A DNA stretch of 64,000 bases from Burhinus oedicnemus. Its lineage: Eukaryota; Chordata; Aves; Charadriiformes; Burhinidae. The DNA is taken from assembly GCA_008921705.1 (NCBI GenBank), contig VFFE01007638.1:2490614-2554613 (forward strand), in the 5' to 3' direction. Numbering within the stretch: the first letter of the stretch is position 1; the number at the start of each line of letters is the position of its first letter. A model generated the notes under the pieces. That model searched no databases. It saw only the letters and a program-made list of their open reading frames with translations, and was not told where the DNA came from. Positions 36,835-49,699 of this stretch are shown piece by piece. The position numbers and the translations under genes are program-made.

Positions 36835-39800
36835 CTCTGGAAAGGTTTGTTTATCTAGTCCATTGGGTATGCACCAAATCACAGGTAGTTAAGTGACAGT
36901 AGAACTAATGAGATCTGCTTTGCCGTGACTTTGGGCCTCACAGATACCTTCTCCAGTGTGCACGAGACCCAGCTGAGGCTGAGGGAATGAGGACTGAGCT
37001 CATGCAGCAGCCAGAAAACAAAATGGGTCTCTCTCCCCTGCCCAGCTCACCATAACCACAACGCATAGAGGTATCTCACAGGTTCAAGAATCAGGAAGAC
37101 ATACGGTATCTGTATAGAATGCATAAGCCTTATTTTGTTAGAAAACCTGGCTACAAAGGTCTAAGCATCAGGTATACCCCATTGTTTTAATTCAATGTGC
37201 TAAGAAATCCTGAGTAATGCTAATATAGGAAGGATATCACAGCTAAAGGCAACACAAAGCTGGGCCTACTTTAAGCCTCTCCACTAGCCTCTAGAGTCAG
37301 CAAGAGTTAAGGTTTTAGGACTCCAGTGGAACAACATGAGCCTAGTGCTGGCAACCTTTACCCAGACTGGCATCAGAAAAACAGACTATCTCACCTTGCC
37401 TGTCTGCTTTCGGCTTCATACTTCTGCTCTCCAACATAGTGACAAGAAAGAGAGATGCTGAGAATTTAGCATTTATGTCTGGACATGGAGGAGATAATTG
37501 ACTTTTTGTATCAGGATCTGAAACAAAATTTTATCCAAGCTGTGTGACAATTCAGGAAGTGCTTGGCTATAAATGCACACTAAAAGAAGTCCTGTTACAT
37601 GTTCACGGATAAACATATAACACTAACAATATGACCCAAATATACCCTTGAAGCATTAACCGCAACAAATAATAAGCCCTGTGAAGAAATTATAGATTAG
37701 GAGGCAAAATGATTTCATCTAATACAGAAAATGAAGTGCAACAAAGCTAACCTGTTAACACAGATTTATAGTATAATTGTATCCTGCTGTTTGCTGAGTA
37801 AAATAAAAATTGCAAATGAGGTCCAAAATTCATTTACCCAAATCCATTAGTAGCCAATATCACTAAACAATCACATTTACAAGGAGGAAGAAGATTTCTG
37901 CTAATTTGGTATCTTGAGATATATGTTCCTTGTCAGGAAAAGCAGCCAACACTATGATCTGCAGAGAAGTAATGGGTATGCTACTATTCCTATAAATGGA
38001 GCACCGCAGACAGCAGATCTCATCTTGTTCCACCTGCAGGAGATAGTGTTGTGAGTTAACAGGAGACAGGTTATGAGCCAAACTCTGTCATCAGCTACCT
38101 TAGCTCAACCCTACTGATTTCAGTGAGGCTTAACAGGTGTAAATGAGGACAGACTTGCCCCTGCCTGAGAATTCATAACGTCTGATAAAACAAGAATGAA
38201 AAGTCCTTGCAACTTTCTATCTTTTTCTCTTAGTAAATTTTTTAAAGTATATATGTACAGGACTGGCTCTTATTAAAGGCAGGAGAGAGGCTACTGTTGT
38301 GAGATAATATCATCACAATACATACTAAACAAGGAATGATTTTTTTGTAAAGGTGACTGGCTGTAATTTGGGGCTTAAAAGACAAGGTCACTATTTAAGG
38401 CTTGAAAGGTTGGAATCTGGGGCAAGGAAAACTGGACAAAATACTGACTTTGGCCATTCAGTTTATCAGAAAATTAAAAAAAAAAATAAGAAGAAGATTC
38501 CACAGCAAAAAAATTACATGAATTAAATATAATGTAGGGATTTTCTCCCTAAGATCTCCATGGTGAAGTGAATCTTTTTTCCCCTGCAGGAGAAGATGTT
38601 TCTTGCTTTTTCCAAGGAAACAACTTCTGTGCTTTGCAAAGATGAAACTTCTGCCTCCAAGTGGGAAGTGGAAGCCGAATGTCAAAGGGTAAATTCCATG
38701 AGAGATGACAAGTGCTGATGGGCTTGAATTTGCACAATCAGCAGCATTCAGTCTCTCCAGGGGAGGTAACGTGGGGAGTCGGGGGAAGGAGGGAGAGAAA
38801 ACGAGTTCAGGCTGTCATCTCAGGAGGAAAGCTTGGTAAAAATATGTTCAGAATTTGGAGTTTGCCAATGAAATTAGCTGAAGTGCCTTAAAATATTTAT
38901 TTGGTGGGTTTGTTTCATGTTAATAAAGAATGGAATGGCCTCTTCAAGTTCTTGTTTTGCCAAAAGAGGAGCTGGGTGTGGTGGGTTATAACACAGGGAG
39001 AGCTTATTGTTTACCCATTTTTTTCTTTCTTTGTTTTGGAAAAATTGTCCTTAAGGAATGTCAGAAAAAAATGGAAAAGCAGGCAAAAGAGCAAGATGTG
39101 ATTTTGCATAGGGTTAAGCACCACTTGAAAACTCAGAAGCACATAGCTGGGTATCATATCTCTTATGCTATATGAATTATATGCATTATGAGAAGAGAAT
39201 CTGCTATGAGCTTGTCTTGTATGAATTTGAGGTTCAAGAACTATACCTGAACTAAAGTTGTCTCTACACAGTAGAAATACCTTCAAGAAAGGTCAGTAGT
39301 GAATTCCAAGCGTGGTTATGTAGTGCACATTATAGCACATTGAAAGAAGGGAACTTTCAGCTTTCTGAGGAGAGCGGTTGTGGGATTTCCTTTAGAAACA
39401 TGTCCTGGTCCCCTCAAAAGTAGTCTAAAATACCAGATATCCATATGTATATGGATACGCATACTTATGCGTGCACATACACACACAGAAAAAGGGTATC
39501 CACAACAAAAGCAGAAGTTGAAGGTATATAATTCTATTGCAACAACTAATTACTTAGATTGCACTTTCCTCTATTTTTATGAAGTTTGGAGGCACAATAC
39601 ATGAAGGTATCTTTCCATGGGTTAAATATGAATATAATTTCCCTACCATGCTATTTTTCTCCCCAGAAAAGTCCCTTCAGAGCAGGGGAAGTAGATGTTG
39701 TACAGATAACAGGCATAGGATAAAGACTAATATTATGTATGTCAGTTGTATGGATACCTGACCAAAGTCCAGAGGGAGAAAAGACCAGTCTTAATACAAG

Positions 39801-41644
39801 AGGAAAGGACTGTGAACATGTTTTAAAAGAAATGCAGCCACATGCAGTGGTACAATGTTCTGCAGAAACCTGGCTTTTGCAGGGACAGAGAGTATCTTCT
39901 GGCAGATTTGTGGAGTGTTTTTCCTACTTCCAGTGGTTTTTAATGCAGCAGCTAACAATCTGGTTACCGTCATGCAAAACGCTAGCACAGGCAAGGCTTA
40001 GAAACCTTTCACGTGGCAGGTCTAGCTGAGGTCAATGCTATGAGACTTCCTGTAGCTCATTATGCTCTAATGGCAACTAGAAGCCTCTGTTTCTCCTGGG
40101 ATTTTGCAGTGAGGCAGCTGGTGTACATTCTTTACCGTTTTGTCAATATGCACCTTTAGAGCAGTGAAGATGTAACCTTATTCTCAAGTTGCTTCAGAGA
40201 CCTGGTGTCTTCTGTGCTTCAAGGGCAGCCTGGATCTGATGTTTCCCAAACCTACAAGTGGGACTCCTTTCAGCTGATACCAGCCTGCGCCCCGCTGGGA
40301 CAATACTACAGGATCAGACTCTGACATGAATGACAACTGACAAGAAAGCACTGCCAATAGAGAAAGCCAGGAATCATAAACGTTGTGCAATATTCTTCAT
40401 TTCCTGGCCTATTGCATGAATGACAAATGGACCAAGATGGAAAGACAACAATTCTTCATCTATCAAAAACATTAGGCACAAGGAATCAAGAGGAGACTCT
40501 CATTTTTATTATTTGCAGGGGGGAGGGAGCAGAAATATTCCATAGTGTGGAAATTCCTACCTGTCATACAACAGTTTAGGGTTTTATCAGTCTTATTAGT
40601 TTGCCTCAAAATTGAGGAAATTGAGTTGTAGTGATAAAAACATCAGCCTGACATTGTCTTGATATAGAAATTTTTACCAGGAATGTTGCCTCGTGCCTCT
40701 TTGAAACTCATTCTTTTATGATTGACCATTAGCAGGAGAATGCAGATAACAATACGGATAGGAAACACTGAAAAAGAGATTATTTTCAGTGCGGAATAAT
40801 TTTAAATTACCGATTTTTAAAAAATGGTAGGTTAGAACAAAGGGTTTTACTCTCTGAATGTAGGTGAAAACATGCTTCAGTTGTAAGAAGACCAAGTGTA
40901 AAATATAACTTCTGGACAGTATATTGTGTTGATGATATATACGTGGGGACAGGGACCGTGGATTTTGCAAAGTATCTTTTTAAGATATCAAGAGAACTAT
41001 TTAATGAAATAAATCTATGTATTACTAAAGAGAAATAAAGAAGGAAAACATACTGGTGTTCATTTTATTGTAATTACAAGAGAAGCAGCTGAAGAAAATT
41101 AGAGAAGATAACTAAAGTAGGGAATATATCCATAAAGGATCTTACATTGGCCACAGTCATGAAGACATCTGACTACCTGTGTGGTGTCCTAGAAGGATTA
41201 AAAAAAAATAAGTGTATTTTATGGTGTAATTTTTCATAGAATATATGTGCGAGTGTGGCAGTCTGACAGCTCTGCCAGGTACATTCCTTCATTTAGTCAT
41301 GGAGGATACAGAGCACAGGACTGTCATGATTAACATTTATAAATGTCCAGACAGATGGAAGGGCAGGTAAAAGCAGTGAATCTGGCCAACTACAAGACAG
41401 GCTGAGCAAGCAAGAGCAGAACACTTAATGCAGCATAGCAAGCTGGTAAAATCAGCCTCAGTACTGAAGAATTAATACTTTTGTAACACAGGACAAGGGT
41501 CACTAGAAACTATTTTTTATTATGATATCAACATAATTAAAAAATGCATATTTCTTGCATTCTGGAAGATATAAATTTTATTACAGTCTTATTCTTGAGA
41601 CGTACAGGTGCAGAACCATCCTGAGAAGTTCAAAAAACTAGCAT
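36835..41644. other. AT-rich unique DNA, no gene seen
   Basis: Only short chance frames (up to 96 codons) and short A runs, for example 38469-38480. No exon, RNA gene or clear repeat is recognised. Confidence 0.5.
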
Positions 41645-41712
41645 GTGTGCCAGAAATGGGGATTCGAACTCAGTTCAATCATTGAAATCATAACTAGAAA
41701 ACCACTAAAGAA
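41645..41712 (-). mobile_element. tRNA-derived SINE fragment (MIR-like head), minus strand
   Basis: On the minus strand, CTTTAGTGGTTTTCTAGTTA (A-box region, about 41709-41690) is followed by GAGTTCGAATCCCC (B-box, about 41671-41658) and TTTCTGGCAC. The order and spacing match the tRNA-derived head of MIR-type SINEs ('agtggtt...gggttcgaatcccagctctgccac'). Acceptor and T stems do not pair properly, so it is not a tRNA gene. Confidence 0.45.
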
Positions 41713-43129
41713 ATATGGCCTCAGTCTTTCATGCTGGAATATACCAACCATCATATATCAAAACCTGAAAAATGACATTTTTATAATATTGGGGAGAAAT
41801 ACTTCTCTCCTAAATCAATGACTAAACTCACATTATTTATGAATCCCACCCATAAGCAAATGAAGAATGGATTTTTCGTTGGATTCTTTCTGTATAAAAA
41901 GCAACACAGTTATTCCTGATAGGCTTACATTAAATTCACCATTGTTGGCCAGAATAATTTTTATCAATAGGAGTGAAGATGTCTATGATAATGCAAATGT
42001 CACAAAGTCACGCAGGTATTCAGCATAACAGTGCAGGAATTGCATGCTTTTTTTCTGCATTTCTTCGAGAGACTGGTTTTCTGGTGTGGATGCTCATGTG
42101 TGAAGACTTCAGTGCAGCTCTCAAGTCAGATGAAGTCATCTGTAATATAAAGCAAGTCCAAAAAGCTGCTGGCGTTTCCCTGTAGAGCGGTGAACAACAT
42201 ATTACACGAGTTATTTGTAAGGAAGGGTCACACTGCTAATAGTGCTTCAGAGTCAGGATGGGTGAGAGCAGCACAGGCACTAAGTTGTGATGGAGGATTA
42301 GGGCCCTCCAATCCATCTATACAATAATTCAGAAGAATTCTTAGGAAGTTCTTGTTGACACAAATAAATGAAACACCCATCTACCTAAATAATGAACTTC
42401 AGTGCCATGTCTTTGTTTGACTTGCCGGTACCTCTGCTTTCAGCTTTAAAGCAACGGCTGGTTTGATGCTACACAGAGAGCAACTTAGAGGCAGGGAAAA
42501 TAGTTAATCAGCTAGCAGGAATTGTAGAAGAGCCTTTAATCTACTGGTCAATGGGGCCCATAGGTCTATTTACTGAAACTGCCAGGAGAAACCTGGGATG
42601 GTACCAACTTTCCACTGTATCAGGGAGGGAAAGTGCACTGCATAAAATGAAAGAGTTTCTTCATCTGTTCCCCTCCCTCTCCCCTGAGGAAAAGGCCAAA
42701 AGCTAGTCATTTTAAATGAGGAGGTTATTGGGAATTCAGTTTCCACGTGACACGTGCTGTGCTGATCCTTGCTGAATGTGATGATTCTGAACAAAGATTC
42801 ATGTGCCTGCAGCAACGTAGCGAGGAAGGGTCTGAAAAATATTCAGCTTTTTCAAAGAATTTGCTTCTGCACAGAAGACTGTCATTTCACCATGTACCTT
42901 TACTAACAGCAGAACGCAATATTGGTGAAAAAAGACACATCTGCTCCCTGTTGTCCCAGAGCTGCTCATGAAGGGACATTTTCCAGAATCAGCAACTCTA
43001 GCTGAGACCAGTGAGTTTTCTGCAGATAAAAAGTCTGCAAGATTTTTTTGTGTGTGTGTGTTAGATGAGGTAAACTAGGTTTCCTCAGACTTTCTTAAGA
43101 AACAGTGATGAAGTCTGAAAAATTAGGCT
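41713..43129. other. AT-rich unique DNA, no gene seen
   Basis: A short (GT)n run lies at 43050-43060. No exon or repeat family is recognised. Confidence 0.5.
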
Positions 43130-43185
43130 CTGAAGCTGGAATTCGAACCAGCAGGGCGGAACATCTGAATTTAATGAGGCTCTGC
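43130..43185 (-). other. tRNA-like B-box hairpin, probable SINE remnant
   Basis: The minus strand contains GCTGGTTCGAATTCCAGC, a B-box within a 5-bp perfect stem (GCTGG/CCAGC) with an 8-nt loop, one base longer than a tRNA T-loop. No convincing A-box or acceptor stem is seen, so a functional tRNA is unlikely. Confidence 0.3.
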
Positions 43186-45279
43186 TTGACATCAGCAGGA
43201 GCATTGGAAGGCCAAAGTATACAGGATTAGGCCTCAAATTAATGATGCAATGAAAAGGAAAAAATGCATAATTTTAGGGAAGATCATTTTGATGATTGAT
43301 TCTATAATTATTCATGGCACCTAATGTGAATTATCAGGATGTTTTTATTGATGGCATTTATTAATGCATTAAATTTTAAACTGTGCTCTGGAAGACAGTA
43401 TAATACAGGCAGAAAACAGAAAGAGGTTGAAATCTTTCAAAAGAGGCTGAGAAACAAGGATGCTTCGTACAATTAAGTGGCACATAGAGCGTCCAGCTAC
43501 TGCTATGTCACTGTTTCAAGCCTACACCTTTATTACAGGGCTGCTGCAACAATTTAGGATTAAATTGTTATATCAGATCTTTGAATTTGTTGTAGTATAA
43601 TCAATCAATAAAAGATTTTAAAAAATCCTTTCCAAATGCATGTTCCAAAACAAAATTAGTTAATGTCAGCTTAAAATCCCCTTGTACTCTCTTCAGGGCT
43701 GCTTTACTTATACAGTACTTCTGAGGGCCCAAATTTGTGAAAGCTTCTCGCCATCATACTAGCAGTTCAGACTTGTGTCCTTCCCATAGTCAGTACGGAC
43801 TCCATTTGCTTCTGAAGCTGTAGAACTTCAAATCTGATTTTATTGTGGTCACAGTAGGAAGTTGCACCTGGAACAAAACTGTGGTAGTTTTCCCACAGTG
43901 AGGCAAGGCTTGCTACTCATTAAGGCATAAGAGATCAAAATTATTCATCGTGTAAATGGACTTACTGATTTTGAAGTCAGAGTTTTATGCCTGATAAGAA
44001 TTCAGTGCAGACTGTCCATTTTCATGCAGATGGACTCCTTAGCTGTTTGAGACCTTCCCCTGTTTTGACTGTAAGGTAACTACAAAAACTTTAGGACCTA
44101 AGGCAATCAGAGTTGCCTTACTTCACCAATAGTGGGAAACATGGTCTGTCAGATAAGTGAGGTGGCAGAAAAATTTCTTCTGCAGTCTCATGAATATCCA
44201 GCTTCCTCTTTATCACCCGGTAGCGTTTTATCTTCAAGCACTAGAGAAATAGGAAAACCCTGAATACTAAGAACAGTACCTTTTATGCTAAAGGACTTTT
44301 ATTTCCGTACCATTCTGTGGAACAATACATCAAATAGCTCTGCATCAGGTGAAACACACACCGTGATTTGTATACTCTCCCACATAAAAAGGAGGTTAGT
44401 AAGACAAATCCCACTTAGCAGTCTAGATTTTCCAACAGAGCAGAGCTTTGTGAAATGTGAAGCATTCTCCTTAATCTTTATGTTTTTATGAAGCTTCCAA
44501 AATTGCAATGTTTTTAGCAGTAAAATGTGTGACATTCTTCAACATACCCCTGACATTAAACACAGCACTGTTTATTTCGTGCCAGCAGCGCTGGCAGGAC
44601 AGCTTTTGCTGGAGCAGCATCTGATTCCAAATAGGATTGGCTGAGTTTTGTCTTCAGAAAACTCCAGTCCAGCTGCAGCCAGGTGCTTGCTAACTTTCTT
44701 TTCCGTATCTGACTGGCTGAGCTCAGAAGAATTAGCTTGCTATTGCTCTTCCTCCCTGAGTGAAAGGGTATGAGGAGTAAAGCCCTGAAAACCTCTTAAA
44801 GATTTCAAGTCCCCTGCAGAAGCTGCTGAACAACTGGGATTTCTCCTTTTCACTAGCAGATAGCTGATCTCCTCTACTAAATAGTAATAAATAATGTGGA
44901 ATTTGGGTAGACATTTGGACCATTGTTTGGGAAAAGAGGAGGTCTGGCAGGTCTACTATGTAGCTGCAGATTATTAAGCCAAATTCAAGCTAGGGCACGT
45001 TTTCCCAAGCCCATCTCAACAGCTGCCACCTAGCTGCTTTACATGTACAAATCTTCCTCTGAAGACCGAGTAAGGGCATGCAATTTTTCCTTTGGCTCAA
45101 GTACTTCAGCTGTGTGTGATGACAGTGCTGCTGCATGGGCCAGTATTATACACCCTTACCTTTGAAACCCCCATGGAAGCGTGTGATGGAGAAGGGAGGT
45201 ATTGCTACTTACAAGCTCACAGTTTGCCCAAATTCTCATTTCCTGCTCTCCAGTTTGATCTGGCCCACAAGGCAGCCGG
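43186..45279. other. AT-rich unique DNA, no gene seen
   Basis: No recognisable exon, repeat or RNA gene is present. Confidence 0.5.
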
Positions 45280-45860
45280 TGCTATCCAGAGCCAGATCTT
45301 GCTGTTTATCCAGGGGCTCTGGGAAGGGATGGAGGGGAGGGCACTGGCTCTTCCTAGCAGCTGTCAAAGGCTTTCTAGCGCAGCTGCAGACATCCAGCTC
45401 TGTGGGAGGCCGGAGGAGGTCCGACGATGATCTCAGAGCAGTACAGTTGGAGAGCCACGCACTGCGTTTCCGTGTATGCCAGCAGAGATGCGTCAGCCCT
45501 GGCACCCATCTCATAGCAAGGCAAAGACGGGAGCACCCTGCTTTCCCCAGCTACGGATTCACCCGCTGCGGCAACGAGCCCTGAGGTGACGGGTCTGCCT
45601 CACCCTCAGGCGTCTGTTCTCACCTGAGCATCCTTGCCTTTCCTGCTGCGGAGAAAGTTGCACTCATACGCGGGGGCCACTTCGTGCTTTCCAAAATGCT
45701 CCTGCGGTCCCCTCTGCCTGTGGAGGGATTCCTACGAAGTGCTCGGGCTTTTGAGTCTGTTTTCAGTGCCAGCCTGCCCGTCACGTCAAGAGGCCCTGAA
45801 GTGACGATATCCAGCGAGCGTAACGGCTGCCCAGTGATCCAAACGAGATCATCAGCACTA
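45280..45860. promoter_or_regulatory. CpG-island-like segment, possible promoter, enhancer or exon
   Basis: G+C rises well above the surrounding AT-rich DNA. I count about 29 CpGs between 45361 and 45850, roughly three quarters of the number expected from base composition, while most of the window is CpG-poor. Open frames occur on both strands (45092-45430, 45135-45584 and 45684-45980 plus; 45236-45514 and 45620-45964 minus), but none shows a recognised domain. It could be a distal CpG island, a promoter with first exon of an unseen transcript, or a GC-biased unique patch. I see no LTR ends or CR1 words here. Confidence 0.45.
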
Positions 45861-48800
45861 AATGTACATGATTTCAAGTCTCCTGAGGTACATTTCTTCA
45901 AGTGTGCATCGTTATTCTTCCTTCCGTACACGCTCACAAGGAAGACTGGTTTAAAGACTCTCACTTCAGCTGTTTATTAGCTGAGTTAATACAAACATTT
46001 CATTTCAAGCGGTTGAGCAAAGTTTATGGTTCCCCTTCCCGGGTGGCTGACCTGAACCTCTCTAACAACACTCTTGAGAAGGAGCATAGAAATGTTCTTC
46101 TTGAAATCAATTTCAGATAGCTATTAACTATCACAATCAGTATAGAAACAGAAACCAAGATGCAAACTTTATTATAGCACTTTCTAGGCCATTTTGCATT
46201 TAATGCAATACCGTATAGCTGGCTTAGAATTGATATTTCCTTTGATAGTGCTATTACAATGGCACGCAGTATACAGAGAGGTATTAATCTTGTCTGCACT
46301 GCTCATAGCCTCTGCTGACCTAAAAATTAGAGCTCAAATTCAGATCAGGTCTGTGTTTTATTGTGTCACAAGGTAGAGTACTGTTACGCTGTTTGTAGGA
46401 CAAACAATTGAACTCACAGTTGTTCTGCACTGGATGGATGCTCTTGCTGGTAAGAGAGTTACTAAAATCATAGTTCCTGAGAATCTAAACATATTGCAGT
46501 TAGTAAGAATATATACAAAACTTCCTGCTCCCTCTTCTCGTATTATTTACTTTGGCAGACGTGTCTAATCCTGTGGCCAGGAAGGTCTGATAATTGTTTA
46601 AATTGTTGGTCACGTGCATCAAGCATAAATACATACAATATTTCAAGTAGACAGCACAGTCAATTTTTCAATGCTAAGAAGCCATCAGGTTGGCACAACT
46701 CAATCAATATTTTGTTAGGTTTTATAAGACGTTCTCTAAAAAAGTGCTTTCTTCCCACAAGAAAAGTCTCCAGTTTGTCCTCAGCTTGTTTCTTTTTATG
46801 TATTCTACACTTCTTCCTGGATTAAGCAAAGCAGCAGTCTGCAAGCCAAATCTGAATTCATCTGCAACCCAAGTATGCTGTGATTAAAAATTATAGTACT
46901 GATATCCTAAACTAGATTTTAATAGGTATTGTGATAAGAGAGGTGTTATTGGATTACCAGCCTTGAATGAATTTTCATTGCCTTTCTTTCTTTTAATTAA
47001 TTGTTTTTTTCTCCTTCCTTTCTTGCACTGAGAGTCCAGTAAGACCTAATGGGCACTGGGGAAGTGGGAAGAGGGGAGAATAAATGGTAGGGTTGTAGAA
47101 GCAACAATTTTCTTAAATAACTGAGGCTGTGAAAAGAAAGGAATTAATCTTTTAAATTAATTAGACACATTAGGAGAAAAAGATTAAAAGGTCTGGAGAG
47201 TGCCCTTTTGTGATCAGCCTGAAGTTATGAATCTTTCAAATTATACCTGGCATTATTCAATCCCTTCAAAATGAAACACAGTTTCACGTTTTAAACAGAC
47301 TTTCAGAATGTGGGGCAGAGGTTATATTTTTTAAAATATAGTGGTTGTTGCTTCAGAAAAATCGGTGAAAGGAACGAGAGGAAAGTGTGAATGCTTGTCT
47401 CATACATGTCTTAGAAAGGAAGGTTAATGAAAATCACAGGATTGATTATGATGTTCTCTTTCATATTGAATTGTATCAAGGCCCACCCAGATTTCAGGAA
47501 ACAAACCCATTGGAGTTTTAGGTCATACTTCAGTCTTCTGAGGAACTTCAGCTATGTATAGAGACCAGGTCACCACTAACATCCTAGGCCTTTGAAATGT
47601 AAAGAACTGACGAGCTGAAGTATACTTGGATAAACCATATGGCTAAGTATGCCTAGGCTACAAACACCATCATGGTCCCCAGCTGGTACAAGATCCCTTC
47701 CTTATCCAGAACCAATGATGAGACTTAGGCCACATTGACCAAGACACATGCCAGGCACGTAGGAGTGTTTTAGAAGAGCTCTGTTCCAATATTCTCACCT
47801 TCATCCAGGTCCAAGCCCCAGTGGTACAGAGGAGAGCAACCCCACCCCCCCTGCCCAAATTGTGCAGTGACAGTGATGGGAGATCCTTTTTGATCTCTAC
47901 TAACAAATGGTTAAGCCTTGAAATACAAGATTTAATTATTTTCATTGTCTTCAGTTATCTACACTACTAAGAATGTGTTTGACACTGGCCTAATTAATAT
48001 CAAGTGTATATTTCTCTCTGGCTCTTCCAAGTTTAAAACAGCATAAGCCAAAGTGGCACTTCTGACAAAAACTACTTGATCCAAACACAAATTGTACACA
48101 CAAACACTCATGAACTCTGGACGATTCAAAGCCAGTACTACATTCTGTGACTGTGAATGGGAGGTTTACACTTAGAAGTGCTAGGTAAGAGGTCATTTGG
48201 TAGGAGGTCTAGCTACATGGTCAGGAAGAAGTTGGGCCTTCCACTGTCGTCTTCTCAGGCTGCCACCTTTAGGCAGTTCTCTCAGAGATGGGAAATTATT
48301 TGTCGGTGTCTTTAAGGATAATACAAAATGCTTCAAGATCATATATATTGCCATATATTTACTGAAAATAACAACTCTCATCTCCCTCATAAAACCTGAG
48401 CAATTAGGTTACTCTGGCATAGGATTTGGGGGAGCTACCTCTGAAACTGAGTACCACCCAGTGTGTGTAAGCAGAGGGAGATAAAAAATCCACCCATGTA
48501 ATTCTCCATTGATTTCCTTTCTCTGTGTAGTTCTGCCATAAAGCAGAAATAGACAGCCTTTCTCCAGGCCTTTACCACTGAGAAAAATTTCTCACAAACA
48601 GCAAAACTGATGAACTTACTGTCATTCAGTTTAAGTGTTGCAGTAGGTAATGAGAAGGTAAAGATGGAACCGATGGCCAAAAAGGGTTTATTTCAGTCTC
48701 CCTGATAGAAGAAAGGTGTCCTGATACAGATCTTGGGTTAGTGCACTATCTCTTGGTCATAAGGCTTCATAACAATGTGGATAGAATTGTGGTGATGTTT

Positions 48801-49295
48801 GAAGCAGAGAGAGAACAGGCAGGGATTTATTTCTTCCTCACCCAAAATGAAAGTAAGTCCAGTAGGAATTCAAGAAAGCAGTCAAATTATCAGGAAAGAG
48901 TGGTGAATTAGAATGTAATGGACAGGGTTTTTCTTGTCCTGTGACAGGAGGGAGCAGTCTTGGGAGTGTGATGTTATTCACCTAAATAAAATATGACTTA
49001 ACCTAATTTCCAGGTTTGACTCACAAGATAAAAATTAAACATGAAGTGGAAAATACTTGTGTGTTTTCTTGTTCTACAGCAGTTGAAATACCAAGATGAG
49101 TGAACATACCTGTATTATAAGGACAAGAGGAGGATGTCATGAATAACTGATTTGGTTTTCATTTGACTCAGCACTAATTTTCTCTAGGTAAAAAGTTATC
49201 TGATTTTGTCAAATATCTCCCCAATAAGAAGAGTAATAAAAATATCTTTATAGGTTATGGCACTGCATTTCAGATGTTGAGTACCAGTGAACAGC
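45861..49295. other. AT-rich unique DNA, no gene seen
   Basis: Chance frames only (up to 95 codons). No exon or repeat is recognised. Confidence 0.5.
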
Positions 49296-49699
49296 CCCAG
49301 AGAGCTGGGGTTGTTCAGCCTGGAGAAGAGAAGGCTCTGGGGAGACCTTATTGCAGCCTTTCAATATATCAAAGAGGCTTGTAAGAGAAACGGAGAGAGA
49401 CTTTTTACCAAAGCCTGTAGTGACAGTACAAGAGAGACAACAGTTTTAAACTGCAAGAGGGTAAATTTAGATTGAACATAAGGAAGAAGGTTTTTTATGG
49501 ATAAGGGCTGTGAGACACTGGAACAGATTGCTCAGAGAAGTTGTGGACGTCCCCTCCCTGGAAGTGTTCAAGGTCAGGCTGGATGGGGCTTTGAGCAACC
49601 TGATCTAGTGAAAGATATCACTGCCCATGGCGGGGGGGGCTGGACTAGGTGATCTTTAAAGGTCCCTCCCAACCCAAACCATTCTATATGATTCTATGT
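49296..49699 (+). mobile_element. CR1 LINE, short 5'-truncated 3' end
   Basis: It begins with CR1 ORF2 words ([20 protein letters not shown] from about 49299) and passes through GRGV-type linker text with frameshifts. It then reaches EVFKVRLDGALSNLI-like coding in another frame around 49560-49610, and ends with the 3' untranslated GGACTAGGTGATC and a short repeat (ATTCTATATGATTCTATG) at 49699. ORF2 breaks at the stop near 49475. The subfamily resembles the 27.7-kb copy. There is a G run at 49631-49638. Confidence 0.9.

Noticed and set aside
41658..41671. Functional tRNA gene suggested by GTTCGAATCCCC
   Set aside because: T-stem and acceptor stem do not pair; better explained as a SINE head.
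45135..45584. 149-codon plus-strand open frame as a gene
   Set aside because: It falls in a CpG-rich, stop-poor segment with competing frames on both strands; no recognised domain.
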